From Alkalicoccobacillus gibsonii (GTDB lineage: Bacteria > Bacillota > Bacilli > Bacillales > Bacillaceae_D): 64,000 bases of DNA. Below are positions 32,298 through 41,048 of this stretch, piece by piece; the stretch's first letter is position 1; every line of letters begins with the position of its first letter. A model generated the notes under the pieces. The model saw only the letters and a list, made by a program, of their open reading frames with translations. It was not told where the DNA came from and made no database searches. The DNA is taken from the NCBI RefSeq assembly GCF_016798245.1, contig NZ_JAEUZA010000001.1:852221-916220 (forward strand), read 5' to 3'. Made by a program: the position numbers and the translations under genes.

Positions 32298-33734
32298 ATG
32301 AAATGCGCGATTTATACAAGGGTTTCTACTGAAGAACAAGCAAAAGACGGCTTTTCAATAAGAGCTCAAAAAGAAAGATTAGACATGTTCGCACAATCGC
32401 AAGACTGGGATATCTACGACTACTATATAGATGAAGGACGTTCTGCTAAAGATACTGACCGAGAAGAACTTCAACGAATGCTTAATGATATTTCTGAAAA
32501 TAAAATTGAAGTTGTTCTTGTTTACAAGTTAGATAGATTAACAAGATCTGTAATGGACCTCTATAAATTACTTGAAAGATTCGAAGCACACGGCTGCATG
32601 TTTAAATCAGCCACTGAGGTATTTGATACCACCACCCCAACAGGAAGACTTTTTATCACACTTGTAGCTGCAGTTGCTCAATGGGAACGAGAAAACCTTG
32701 GTGAGCGCGTTAAATTTGGGATGGAACAAATGGTTGAGGAAGGAAGATGGCCAGGTGGCCCTACTCCATTTGGATTTAGATTAAACGACGAAGAAAAGTT
32801 AGTTATTGATGAAGCAGAAGCGGAATTATATAGATATATGTATGAACTTTATGAAACATTTCACGGCGATGTGAAAATATCGAATATATTGAATCATGAT
32901 TTACAAGCCAAAACTAGAAAAGGCAACGATTTTAGCTCTAAGACGGTCAGGGATATTATGAAAAACCCTATAGCATACGGAGCTTTAAGATGGGCAGGTA
33001 AAATAAATGAAAATTTTGCTCCTGCTATTGTTCCAAAAGAAAGATATGAAAATGCTATTAACTTAAGACAGACTAGAAATAATCATCACCCTCAAAATGT
33101 GGCATCTGATTATATATTTACTGGTGTCATAAAATGCGCAAGGTGTGGAGCTCCATTAAAAGGAACACTTAGAAACATTGGAGGAACAAAATATCGATAT
33201 TTAATATGCACTAACCAACGTGAAAAAAAGTGTGATCTCCCCTTAATTCGTGAATTAAGCATTGAGCTTTATTTCTTAAATGAAATTCAGAATCAACTCA
33301 AAAAATTTCATCAGATTGCTTTTGAAGTTGGAAATGAACCTGATCAAGCTGCATTAAAAACAAAAACACATATTGATCAATTAGAAAAACAACTCAAAAC
33401 AATAAGAGACCGAAGAAAGAAATGGCAAGTTGCCTATGCTAACGATGTTATCGATCTAATAGAGTTAAGAGAACATACCACCAGTGATCGCAAACGACAA
33501 GAAGAGTTAGAGAAAGAAATATCTGAACTAATCGTAGATAACCCTCAAAATACTTCTGAAGAGATTGTTAGAGCATTAACTGATTTTCTTGGTAATTGGG
33601 ATTTATTAGAACCGATTGAAAAAAAACATAGTTTAATGCTTTTCCTAAAAAGATTTGATATTGATTGTGATGATGGGGCTAGGCTGAATTATAAGAAAAG
33701 GAAGCTATACCTTTCAAACTTTCAGTACAACTAG
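32298..33734 (+). CDS. Large serine recombinase (phage integrase)
   Basis: A 478-residue protein. N-terminal resolvase domain with the catalytic Ser-10 in 'IYTRVSTEEQ', then 'YKLDRLTRS', a recombinase domain, a zinc ribbon with Cys-280, 283, 304 and 312, and a C-terminal coiled coil, the full layout of large serine integrases. It performs integration of the phage into the transporter gene adjacent; excision normally needs a directionality factor, not identified here. Confidence 0.95.
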   Translation: MKCAIYTRVSTEEQAKDGFSIRAQKERLDMFAQSQDWDIYDYYIDEGRSAKDTDREELQRMLNDISENKIEVVLVYKLDRLTRSVMDLYKLLERFEAHGCMFKSATEVFDTTTPTGRLFITLVAAVAQWERENLGERVKFGMEQMVEEGRWPGGPTPFGFRLNDEEKLVIDEAEAELYRYMYELYETFHGDVKISNILNHDLQAKTRKGNDFSSKTVRDIMKNPIAYGALRWAGKINENFAPAIVPKERYENAINLRQTRNNHHPQNVASDYIFTGVIKCARCGAPLKGTLRNIGGTKYRYLICTNQREKKCDLPLIRELSIELYFLNEIQNQLKKFHQIAFEVGNEPDQAALKTKTHIDQLEKQLKTIRDRRKKWQVAYANDVIDLIELREHTTSDRKRQEELEKEISELIVDNPQNTSEEIVRALTDFLGNWDLLEPIEKKHSLMLFLKRFDIDCDDGARLNYKKRKLYLSNFQYN

Positions 33735-33770
33735 CACTTTTTTGTACCTTACACTACATGAGCTGTACCA
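33735..33770. other. Prophage right end, attR
   Basis: The recombinase stop codon is followed after 27 bases by the in-frame continuation of a truncated chromosomal gene. Within it TGTACC occurs twice (33743-33748, 33764-33769), with AGTACA in the recombinase tail, as expected of half-site arms. The crossover core of a few bases cannot be defined without attL. Confidence 0.75.
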
Positions 33771-34817
33771 TTGGTCGGCGCCATCCTCATTCCGGTTGCC
33801 GTTAGAGCTGGACTTCCTCCAGTAGCTACTGGAGTAGCAATTGCGATTGCCGGTCAAGGAATGGCGTTATCATCGGATTATATGATTAAGATTGCACCAA
33901 TGCTGACAGCAACGGCTGCCAATGTAGAAGTTTCTGCTGTGGCTGATAAGGCGCTCATTTTATCTCTCATTACCGGTATCACGGCTCTCATTCTTGCGTA
34001 TTTCCGGATTCGTAAGTTGATTCAGACACCGTCTACTAGACATTTAGACGCATGGAACGCAACTCATAGTGAACCAACAGCTCCTGCTTCCCGCGCTCAA
34101 TCAACTCGAGATCAATCCACTAGTATGTTTTTTGCGATTGCAGTCCCTTTAACATTTTTGGCAATTATGATTTATATGCTGTATGCGACGTTTACAGATG
34201 GAGTTACGCTTGAAGGTGGCGCTGGAGCTGCTTTAATTGGAGGCGTGGCTGTTCTTCTGATGATTGCGGCAACGGTTGCTTATAACTGGAGACAATCATT
34301 AAATCAAGTGAGTGATCACCTCGTTGAAGGATTTGTCTTCGCGTTTCGTGCGATGGGTCCTGTAATTCCAATTGCTGGCTTTTTCTTTTTAGGGAGCGGC
34401 GAAATGTCTGCTAAAATTTTTGCGTTAGAGGAAGGTTTGCAAGCACCCTCCTTTCTCTTTCAACTAGTTGAAGCAGGGCAGCAATTCATCCCCGAAAATC
34501 CTTTTTTCGCGGGGTTTGGCTTGTTACTTGTAGGTATGGTGACGGGGTTAGATGGGTCTGGTTTTTCTGGATTACCACTTGTGGGAGCACTATCTGGGGC
34601 TCTGGCGCCATCTGTTGGCGTTGATCCTGCTACACTTGGTGCAATTGGACAGATGGGAGCGGTTTGGGTTGGAGGCGGAACCTTAATTGCCTGGTCATCC
34701 ATTGTTGCCGTTGCTGGGTTTGCAAGGGTGTCTGTAGTAGAGCTCGTCAGGCAGTGTTTCATCCCTGTTATGGCCGGATTAATTCTTTCTACCATCGTAG
34801 CCATTCTATTCTTTTAA
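33762..34817 (+). pseudogene. Transporter, C-terminal fragment disrupted by the prophage
   Basis: An open frame of ~351 codons following an in-frame TGA (33759-33761), beginning AVPLVGAILIPVAVRAGL without a normal start. About 8-9 membrane segments and glycine-rich loops (GQGMALSSDYMIKIAPML; GMVTGLDGSGFSGLPLVGALSG) indicate a secondary transporter of the ion-transporter type; the family is uncertain. The N-terminal part must be at the prophage left end. Excision would restore the gene. Confidence 0.85.
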
Positions 34818-34823
34818 CGTACA

Positions 34824-34866
34824 AAGGCCCTTTGGCACTTTGCAAAAGGCCTTCTAATACTTTTTA
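34824..34866 (+). terminator. Terminator after the transporter fragment
   Basis: AAGGCC-c-TTTG ... CAAA-a-GGCCTT forms an imperfect 10-bp stem, with a T-rich tail a few bases downstream (shared with the convergent minigene). Confidence 0.6.
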
Positions 34867-34989
34867 TTTATCTTCCTTCTCTTCTTTTTCTTTCTTACGG
34901 TCTACTGTACCGTCTTCAAGACTTTTATCAAATAAATCCTTTGTTTCTTCTTCACCAGACTTGTTTTCATTCTTTTCTTTATCACTCAT
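34864..34989 (-). CDS. Small charged hypothetical protein
   Basis: A 41-residue protein almost entirely made of Lys, Glu, Asp and Ser (MSDKEKNENKSGEEETKDLF...). SD AAAGGAAG precedes the ATG. Small proteins of this composition are common in Bacillaceae; function unknown. Confidence 0.55.
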   Translation of the reverse strand: MSDKEKNENKSGEEETKDLFDKSLEDGTVDRKKEKEEKEDK

Positions 34990-35040
34990 GCTTACACTTC
35001 CTTTCTCTCTATGCCATACTATACCCCATAGATTTGGAAG

Positions 35041-35811
35041 TTAATCATTTGCCTCTGTAAGAAATGAGTGAACACGATCAATTGGTATAGCTAGGCCAAC
35101 AGAGTCTTGTTCACTTGCAAAACCAGGAATTGTTTTTGCATAGATCACACCTACCACTTCTCCTGAATCGGAAATAACCGGGCTCCCACTATGTCCTTGA
35201 AAAATACTTGCATCAATTTGAATGGCATCATATTGTTCTTCGTGCTCAGTAATGTGTCCTGTAATAGCAATATGATCGTAAAGGAGTGGATTGCCAATGA
35301 TATAGACGGATTGTTGGTCACTCGTTCCTGAGTCACTTAATGGCAAAGCTTCATGAGTTTGATCCGTTTCAATTGATAGTAAGGCAAGATCTAACTCCTC
35401 ATCTTCATGCTCGATGTCCGCTTGATACTTCTCACCATTCACCGTTGTGACAATTAGAGGTCCGTCTCCTTCAGCCACATGATGATTCGTTAAAATCTGA
35501 CCCTCCTTACCATAGAAAAAGCCTGTTCCCTTCGATCCATTTCTTTGAACGTGAACGATGCTTTCTTTGTAGGATTGAATATCGGGTTGTGTGGAAAGCT
35601 CTTCAGATTGTTCCATCAACTCTCTGCCATCTGCTCCGTAATACTGAAGTAAAAACGCACCTGCATTGCCAAGCAAAATCAGGGCAAGAAATATCGCAGC
35701 AACCTTCACCCACCATCTTGAAGGCTTTTTACGTTCCCTTTCATCAGGCAAGAAATCTTCGGGCTCTGGTTCTCCGTCCATCATTTCGTCTTCACGGCGG
35801 TCATCATTCAT
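35041..35811 (-). CDS. Membrane-anchored trypsin-like serine protease (S1/HtrA-type, no PDZ)
   Basis: A 256-residue protein from ATG 35811 (SD AGGAGGTGAG). A short acidic cytoplasmic N-terminus is followed by a membrane helix (~33-55) and an extracellular chymotrypsin-like domain with His-111 (TNHHVA), Asp-141 (ELDLALL) and Ser-208 (GHSGSPV). Unlike HtrA it has no PDZ domain. Likely to act on cell-surface proteins; substrate unknown. Confidence 0.88.
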   Translation of the reverse strand: MNDDRREDEMMDGEPEPEDFLPDERERKKPSRWWVKVAAIFLALILLGNAGAFLLQYYGADGRELMEQSEELSTQPDIQSYKESIVHVQRNGSKGTGFFYGKEGQILTNHHVAEGDGPLIVTTVNGEKYQADIEHEDEELDLALLSIETDQTHEALPLSDSGTSDQQSVYIIGNPLLYDHIAITGHITEHEEQYDAIQIDASIFQGHSGSPVISDSGEVVGVIYAKTIPGFASEQDSVGLAIPIDRVHSFLTEAND

Positions 35812-35826
35812 CAACCTCACCTCCTG

Positions 35827-35851
35827 CAAAAAAAGACCTGAATCACTCAGG
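35827..35851 (-). terminator. Terminator after yycC
   Basis: CCTGA-gtga-TTCAGG with a run of seven U on the minus strand, starting at the stop codon of yycC. Confidence 0.85.
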
Positions 35852-36002
35852 CCTCCTCATCTTTCGTATCCTCTTTTTGTGCTAGCTTCGTTAGTTCTGC
35901 AAGTAAGATATGCTGTGGCATATGCACCAAGTGTTCAACAGGCACCTTTAAATGCGCCGCTAGTTTTACCGCACTCTCTGGGGAAAGCTGTAATGGTCTC
36001 AT
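35847..36002 (-). CDS. yycC: YycC-like protein
   Basis: A 51-residue protein beginning MRPLQLSPESAVKLAAHLKVPVEHLVHMPQHILL, close in length and pattern to Bacillus YycC (unknown function). Its ATG overlaps the TGA of the photoreceptor gene, so the two are translated together. Confidence 0.85.
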   Translation of the reverse strand: MRPLQLSPESAVKLAAHLKVPVEHLVHMPQHILLAELTKLAQKEDTKDEEA

Positions 36003-36799
36003 GTCGATTGACCTCCTTTTTCGGCAAAATCTAAATCACGCAAGACACGTTTAACCGAGCTTGCAGTCTTAATCGTCTGAAGTCCTTGGCGATCGAGCTG
36101 GATCGATTTCATCGCAAGGTCCGGTCTCATTCCGCATACAATTAATTCAGTCCCAATAAGGGTTAACACGTCACGTAAACTATAAATGCCATCAACCACT
36201 TCATCATCAAATGTTTGCAAGCCAGATACATCTAGAACCAGCGTATCGATTTTTTCTTTTACTGTTTCTGTTGTAATTTGGGTAAACATCTCTGTAAATC
36301 GTTCTCCATCTACCTGACCAATAAGTGGTAGTACAGCTAATCCATCTAGTAATGGTACAATCGGTGTAGAGATTGATCGGATTTGTTCAAGTGATTGCTT
36401 ATATTCATTTTCCGTTAATTTGTGATCCGTGATATCCTTTTGAATGCCTACAAAGTAATGCTTGTCTTCTTTTTCAAGATAAACGGGATCGATGGTTAAC
36501 TCGTTCCAAAACGGTTGTCCATTTTTTTTATAATTTAAAATCTCAATTGTAATTGATCTCTTTTCACTAATCGCTTCCCGTAAAAGACGGATTGCGTCAG
36601 GATCTGTATCCTTACCTTGTAGGAACCGGCAATTGGTGTTTAACGTTTCTTCAATTGAATATCCGGTCATCGATGCGAACCCCTTGCTCACATAGATAAT
36701 TTCATTATCAGGTAAATCTGGATCAGTAACGAGAATTCCTACTCTCGTATAATCAAGAATTTTCACTAATAATTCTGCTTGTTCAATGATCGCCTTCAA
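35999..36799 (-). CDS. ytvA: LOV-STAS blue-light photoreceptor (YtvA type)
   Basis: A 266-residue protein: a LOV (PAS) domain (~10-125) with the photoactive Cys-57 in 'NTNCRFLQGKDTD' and FMN-contact 'NYKKNGQPFWNEL', a J-alpha-like linker, and a STAS domain (~150-255, 'LVLDVSGLQTFDDEVVDGI'). In B. subtilis YtvA acts with RsbR proteins in the stressosome to activate sigma-B on blue light. All key LOV residues are present. Confidence 0.93.
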   Translation of the reverse strand: MKAIIEQAELLVKILDYTRVGILVTDPDLPDNEIIYVSKGFASMTGYSIEETLNTNCRFLQGKDTDPDAIRLLREAISEKRSITIEILNYKKNGQPFWNELTIDPVYLEKEDKHYFVGIQKDITDHKLTENEYKQSLEQIRSISTPIVPLLDGLAVLPLIGQVDGERFTEMFTQITTETVKEKIDTLVLDVSGLQTFDDEVVDGIYSLRDVLTLIGTELIVCGMRPDLAMKSIQLDRQGLQTIKTASSVKRVLRDLDFAEKGGQST

Positions 36800-36860
36800 C
36801 TAGCAACCCTCCATTTGATAAAAGTGCCCTCTCTCTATATAGTTAAAAAAGTCGCGTTCA

Positions 36861-36889
36861 TTGCCTGTATCATATGTTTGAAATATAAT
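36861..36889 (+). promoter_or_regulatory. Sigma-A promoter for yojF-bshB2
   Basis: TTGCCT (36861-36866), 17-base spacer, TATAAT (36884-36889), about 80 bases before the yojF-like start codon. Confidence 0.65.
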
Positions 36890-36967
36890 AAGATACATTC
36901 TATTGTAACTTTTTTTTATTAGTAGGGTCAATTTATAAATTTATATCACACGGAGGATAACATTCGA

Positions 36968-37315
36968 ATGAAACCTATACATGTAGAAGCTGTACAAAAA
37001 CGAATACAGGAATTTTCAAATCAAACGGTTTATGTTCATTTGGAAACAACAAATGGCGCTTACGCAACGCATAATAATGCAGATTTCTTTTCAGCGAGTG
37101 CTTATATTCGTAATGCAAAAGTTAACGTAGAGCACGGCAAAATTCTAGGAGATGGTCCTTATCGAGTGGGCCTTAAAATAGATATTGGCTGGGTTTACGC
37201 AGAAGGAATTACTCATTACGAGGACGAGCAAGAAGGTCGCTTACTTCTAGCTGGTCACGGCGCTGAAGGAAAGCTGGCTGTCGCATTACAAATAAGTGAA
37301 ACCCCATTTGAATAA
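36968..37315 (+). CDS. yojF: YojF-like protein (DUF1806)
   Basis: A 115-residue protein, MKPIHVEAVQKRIQEFSNQTVYVHLETTNGAYATHN..., with the strand-rich pattern of YojF. It is encoded right before bshB2, as in B. subtilis yojF-yojG. Role unclear but probably connected to bacillithiol. Confidence 0.85.
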   Translation: MKPIHVEAVQKRIQEFSNQTVYVHLETTNGAYATHNNADFFSASAYIRNAKVNVEHGKILGDGPYRVGLKIDIGWVYAEGITHYEDEQEGRLLLAGHGAEGKLAVALQISETPFE

Positions 37316-37334
37316 TAGGTAGGAGATGAATGTC

Positions 37335-38006
37335 ATGAAACAAGAATCACACGTACTTGTAATATTTCCACACCCAGATGATGAAGCATTCGGTGTCTCT
37401 GGCACCATCTCAGCTCACCGTGCAGCTGGAACGCCCGTTACGTATGCTTGTTTAACACTTGGAGAAATGGGACGTAACTTAGGTAACCCTCCATTTGCGA
37501 CAAGAGAATCACTTCCAGGGATCCGTAAAAATGAATTACTTCAAGCAGCAAAAGCAATGGATATCCAAGACCTGCGTATGATGGGCTTTCGAGATAAAAC
37601 CATTGAGTTTGAAGATGATGAGAAAATGAAACAGCTTGTTCTTGATCTAGTTGAAGAGCTAAATCCTTCTCTCGTCATTTCGTTCTATCCTGGCTACTCC
37701 GTGCACCCTGATCACGAAGCAACCGGTCGAGCCGTGGTTTCTGCATTAGCTGAACTACCAAAAGAAACACGTCCTACCTTATATTGTCTTGCGTTTTCAA
37801 ACGGTCACGAAGACAAAGTTGGCGCCCCTGATGTCATACATGATGTAAGTGAATTTGCTGAGCACAAAAAGAATGCCATGCGCGCACACCTTTCTCAAAC
37901 CGTTTGGATGCTAGCAGATATGGAGCCGAAATGGGAAGCAGGAAATCCCGAAGCAATAGCTTGGTTACATCGGGAACGATTTTGGACGTATTCATTTAAT
38001 GATTAA
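37335..38006 (+). CDS. bshB2: Bacillithiol biosynthesis deacetylase BshB2
   Basis: A 223-residue LmbE-like zinc deacetylase. The metal motif is HPDDE (residues 13-17) and a later His occurs in 'YSVHPDHEATGRA'. It removes the acetyl group from GlcNAc-malate during bacillithiol synthesis and can act in bacillithiol conjugate breakdown. ATG 37335 is the better start, nine bases after AGGAG. Confidence 0.92.
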   Translation: MKQESHVLVIFPHPDDEAFGVSGTISAHRAAGTPVTYACLTLGEMGRNLGNPPFATRESLPGIRKNELLQAAKAMDIQDLRMMGFRDKTIEFEDDEKMKQLVLDLVEELNPSLVISFYPGYSVHPDHEATGRAVVSALAELPKETRPTLYCLAFSNGHEDKVGAPDVIHDVSEFAEHKKNAMRAHLSQTVWMLADMEPKWEAGNPEAIAWLHRERFWTYSFND

Positions 38007-38023
38007 TAATCGAGGTGCATGAT

Positions 38024-38923
38024 ATGACGCAAGAACGCTCGTTGCTTTTAATAGATGGATTTAACCTACTTAGCCGCGGCTATTTTGCTACGGCTTATGG
38101 AAAAGAAGAAAAGGACCTTCCTAAAACAGAGGATGGCCTTTATACAAACGGACTCAGAGTATTTTGGCAAAAGCTATTTCAGCTTGTAACAAAGCATCAC
38201 ATCACTCACTTAGCTGTTGCTTGGGATGTAAAGCGCGAGGATTCCATTCGTCGCCAGAACTTCCCTGACTACAAGGCCACACGTGGCGAACTACCTTCGC
38301 CTCTCATTCAGCAGTATGAAACGTGTTTAGCTTTAATTGAAGCACTAGGAATCAAAGAATTAACAACACCACCATATGAAGCCGATGACGCGATTGGAGC
38401 GATCGCTGGATTATGGGAGCTTGAAGAATCTGGTCCCTGCTATATTTATAGTAATGACAAAGACCTTCTTCAGCTTTTAAGCCCACAGACCTCACAGATT
38501 ATTGCAAGCAAAAAAGGGGAAGAAACCTATACCCTTAAGCATTTTCAAGATGAGTATGGAATTATGCCTTCTCAGTGGCCTGATGTGAAAGCTCTATTAG
38601 GTGATAAGAGTGATAACATTCCAGGTTGTGCCGGCATTGGTCCCAAAACTGGCTTACCTTTGATTCAGCGATACGGAACAATCGAAGGAATCTATGAAAA
38701 TATCGAAAACCTTGATCCTGAATTCGCTCGTTGCTTAAAAAAGCTGCATAACGGCAAAGAAGCCACTCACGTTAGTAAGGAGCTAGCAACCATTATCTGT
38801 GAAATTGAAAGCCTAGTAGGAACGAATTTTGAGGAATATGAATTGAATGTTGATGCAGAAACGGTTGCATCAACGCTTAAACCCTTCTCCATACGAACAA
38901 GCTTTCAGCAGCCTCTCTTTTAA
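38024..38923 (+). CDS. ypcP: 5'-3' exonuclease, YpcP type
   Basis: A 299-residue protein resembling the 5'-nuclease domain of DNA polymerase I: 'LLLIDGFNLLSRGYFA', 'WDVKREDSIRRQNFPDYKATR', 'YEADDAIGAIAG', 'YSNDKDLLQLL' and the H3TH 'LLGDKSDNIPGCAGIGPKTGLPLI'. It removes RNA primers or flaps. Start ATG 38024 after GAGG. Confidence 0.93.
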   Translation: MTQERSLLLIDGFNLLSRGYFATAYGKEEKDLPKTEDGLYTNGLRVFWQKLFQLVTKHHITHLAVAWDVKREDSIRRQNFPDYKATRGELPSPLIQQYETCLALIEALGIKELTTPPYEADDAIGAIAGLWELEESGPCYIYSNDKDLLQLLSPQTSQIIASKKGEETYTLKHFQDEYGIMPSQWPDVKALLGDKSDNIPGCAGIGPKTGLPLIQRYGTIEGIYENIENLDPEFARCLKKLHNGKEATHVSKELATIICEIESLVGTNFEEYELNVDAETVASTLKPFSIRTSFQQPLF

Positions 38924-38940
38924 TGAGGCTGCTTTTCTTT
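38908..38940. terminator. Bidirectional terminator between ypcP and the zinc-finger membrane gene
   Basis: GCAGCCTC and GAGGCTGC with a 9-base loop, followed by TTTTCTTTT on the plus strand. The stop codon of ypcP is in the loop. Confidence 0.85.
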
Positions 38941-39225
38941 TAAGGGTTCAAGCTTTTTAAATGGTTCGAAGATAAAACAACTTAAAAGTAGAATAAGAGA
39001 AAGGATGCTCGCCAACGGATGCTGGACGAAATTTATAGATATCATCATATTTATTATTGCCACTACAAAAACTAAATACTGAAACAATAAAACTCTTATA
39101 CCTACTTGTTGCACCTCACGACACTCAGGACAAGTAACCCTTCTATTAGCCAAACCTTTAAAAAACAGCTTATGAAACGGAACCTCCGTATGACAGTGCA
39201 CACATTCACGATTTGATTTGGCCAA
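38920..39225 (-). CDS. TIGR04104-type zinc-finger membrane protein
   Basis: A 101-residue protein with CVHC (8-11), exactly 20 residues, then CPEC, the 'CxxC-20-CxxC' arrangement, followed by two membrane helices. Small proteins of this type are common in Bacillaceae; role unknown. Confidence 0.85.
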   Translation of the reverse strand: MAKSNRECVHCHTEVPFHKLFFKGLANRRVTCPECREVQQVGIRVLLFQYLVFVVAIINMMISINFVQHPLASILSLILLLSCFIFEPFKKLEPLKEKQPH

Positions 39226-39340
39226 TTTCCCTCTCCCACTTTCTGGTTTTTTCTTCTATTATATCAGAACACTTGATTTCATAGCATTCGCCTTTTATAA
39301 TAATAAACTTGTGAGTAGAATGTGGTAAAGGAGTGATTGG

Positions 39341-39847
39341 GTGCCTACAGAACACCTGACGAAAGAGGCAGCCTATGAATGGCCTGAGCAATCGATCAGT
39401 GATGAAGAATACGAGCTAATTCGAATGCAACAGAACTTAAAAGAAATTGCCAAAGATCATAAGGTGCTCGGGATAGAGCAGACAAAAGAAGAAAAATGGG
39501 TGATTGTATCTCAAATCGATGACGGTCATACATGCCAAATTATGATTAACACGTGTACCACGTCCTACCCTGGACACTGGGAATTTGCCATTCAAGCAGA
39601 ATACTATAATTCCTTTTACCTTCACATTGATGATATTAAAGGTGAAGAAAATCGAGGATTTGGCAGCATTTGTATGAATTATTTAAAAGAACACGCCAGC
39701 CGTCAAAACGTCCAAAAAATCACAGGCGATTTAGTCAAACGTGATTGGGGTCATCGAGATAGACTCATCCATTTTTATGAGAAGCATGATTTTGAAGTGG
39801 AGATTGATGAGGAAAAATTAAATGGTTCTATCGTAACAAATCTCTAA
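39341..39847 (+). CDS. GNAT-like acetyltransferase
   Basis: A 168-residue protein starting at GTG 39341 (SD AAAGGAG). The C-terminal half has 'GEENRGFGSICMNYLKEHASRQNVQKI' (acetyl-CoA loop position) and 'LIHFYEKHDFEVE' as in GNAT enzymes. The N-terminal half is not typical, so the substrate is unknown. Confidence 0.65.
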   Translation: MPTEHLTKEAAYEWPEQSISDEEYELIRMQQNLKEIAKDHKVLGIEQTKEEKWVIVSQIDDGHTCQIMINTCTTSYPGHWEFAIQAEYYNSFYLHIDDIKGEENRGFGSICMNYLKEHASRQNVQKITGDLVKRDWGHRDRLIHFYEKHDFEVEIDEEKLNGSIVTNL

Positions 39848-39862
39848 ATCATATCTTATCAG

Positions 39863-39899
39863 AGCTACTTGTATGCTTGTCATGCGTGTAGCTTTTTTT
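39863..39899 (+). terminator. Terminator after the GNAT-like gene
   Basis: AGCTAC...GTAGCT with internal partial pairing (GTATGC/GCGT) and TTTTTTT. Confidence 0.75.
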
Positions 39900-40143
39900 A
39901 TGTATGTTGCTTTTTCCGATCCGCAAACCAATTGACTATAAATACGAGAAGCGCAAATGGCAAGGTAAACAATAGGGCCATTAAGCTCAATGGATACGCC
40001 CAAAATAACCCGTTAAACTGAGTATTGTTGTTTACAATATATTCATAGATATCACCTGCCAATGTTAGTAACATGATAGGTGCGATTGTGAGAATACTCG
40101 TCCATACAATGGTCTTAAAAAAACCTCTTAAAAATTGATTCAA
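39898..40143 (-). CDS. Small membrane protein, unknown
   Basis: An 81-residue protein with two membrane helices (~11-32 and ~46-72), from TTG 40143 after GAGGTTG. C-terminus ADRKKQHT is cytoplasmic. Family unknown. Confidence 0.7.
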   Translation of the reverse strand: MNQFLRGFFKTIVWTSILTIAPIMLLTLAGDIYEYIVNNNTQFNGLFWAYPLSLMALLFTLPFALLVFIVNWFADRKKQHT

Positions 40144-40278
40144 TTGATCAACCTCATTTACTTTAAAACTGTGGTATTGTTTTCACCTTTCTTCCCTCCT
40201 ATTGTACATGTTTAGTAATAACATTTTAAAGTACTTTCCTATCTACTCTCTTCATACGATGTAAAAAGGAGGCTTTAA

Positions 40279-40575
40279 ATGATGTCCGAGATCCCTTTTA
40301 GTGAAGAGTTTTTGCAAAGCAGGCTGACAACGCTTAATGAATTAAATCGTTTATCCGTTTCAGTTAAGAACCTTTCGAGTCAAGAAGAGTACGAGCATTT
40401 AAGCCTTGCTCTCGACAGTGTTTATGCTAGTTTTGGGCAATTAATTGATACGTTGCTCCAGCATAAGCGAAACCGTATTTATACCTCCGATGCGGAATCG
40501 TATATTAAAGAACAACTCAACTATTCAGCAAGTCAATTGAACACATACTGTGATAAGATCGAGACGCCTGAATAG
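40279..40575 (+). CDS. Hypothetical helical protein
   Basis: A 98-residue protein with AAGGAGG six bases upstream of ATG 40279. All helical (FLQSRLTTLNELNRLSVSVKNLSSQEEYEHLSLAL...). No domain recognised. A small hairpin with T8 follows its stop codon. Confidence 0.7.
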   Translation: MMSEIPFSEEFLQSRLTTLNELNRLSVSVKNLSSQEEYEHLSLALDSVYASFGQLIDTLLQHKRNRIYTSDAESYIKEQLNYSASQLNTYCDKIETPE

Positions 40576-40590
40576 GTGTCTTTTTTTTCT
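40558..40590 (+). terminator. Terminator after the helical gene
   Basis: AGACGCCTgaatAGGTGTCT followed by TTTTTTT; the stem overlaps the end of the coding region. Confidence 0.8.
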
Positions 40591-40606
40591 GGAACAAACC
40601 TAAAAA

Positions 40607-40812
40607 CCGACTGGAAAATGGCGAGGAATTCAATGACCAAGACGAGCGAAAGGAGATCTCGAGACTCCAATGGAATAGTACGTGGTGAAGACTCTGTAGC
40701 GGCGGGCTTCCGCGAAGGAGGCTGAAGCCGTACCCATGGAAAGCGAGGGATTCTCCTGCAGCGGATACCATGCTCTATTCATGTTTTATAATCTACTTTG
40801 ATGTTTTCTCCC
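40607..40812 (-). repeat. Dispersed non-coding repeat, copy A
   Basis: Read on the minus strand it shares blocks with copy B: TCCGCT, GGAGAAT-CCTCGC, an exact GGGTACGGCTTCAGCC (40720-40735 here), TTCGCGG, and a 31-base block (40662-40692) with 28 identities, then CTCC...CGCTCGT. The start resembles GGGACAT-N-AGTA-ATT of the other copies. No long frame is conserved. Confidence 0.85.
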
Positions 40813-40828
40813 ATAGCTATTTGAATCC

Positions 40829-40915
40829 TTAAACAACAAATGCTGTCGCAAACATTCCAATCAATACAATCACTCCCGCTAGTACAAGCCACTTTTCATC
40901 TGTTGCTATACGCAT
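40829..40915 (-). CDS. 28-residue membrane miniprotein
   Basis: MRIATDEKWLVLAGVIVLIGMFATAFVV, one membrane helix, from ATG 40915 with GGGGCGGG upstream. The frame is open farther upstream but without an SD. Plausible but not proven. Confidence 0.45.
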   Translation of the reverse strand: MRIATDEKWLVLAGVIVLIGMFATAFVV

Positions 40916-41048
40916 CGTCAACCCGCCCCTTGTCCATTCGTTTACTTCCACCTTACGTAGACAGAGATAAAAATAGAACACGAAATGGATAAATGAACCT
41001 TTATTGGACATTCTATATACGAGAATAAAGAGTGACTTGGAGGGTATC

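Noticed and set aside
34460-34804. Minus-strand 114-codon frame
   Set aside because: Shadow of the Gly/Ser/Ala-rich membrane helices of the disrupted transporter.
37321-37334. ATG 37326 as start of bshB2
   Set aside because: The SD AGGAG directly abuts this ATG, leaving no spacing; ATG 37335 is correctly spaced.
39206-39391. Minus-strand 61-codon frame
   Set aside because: Overlaps the GTG-start GNAT-like gene and the zinc-finger gene's leader; Cys/Arg-rich shadow without SD.
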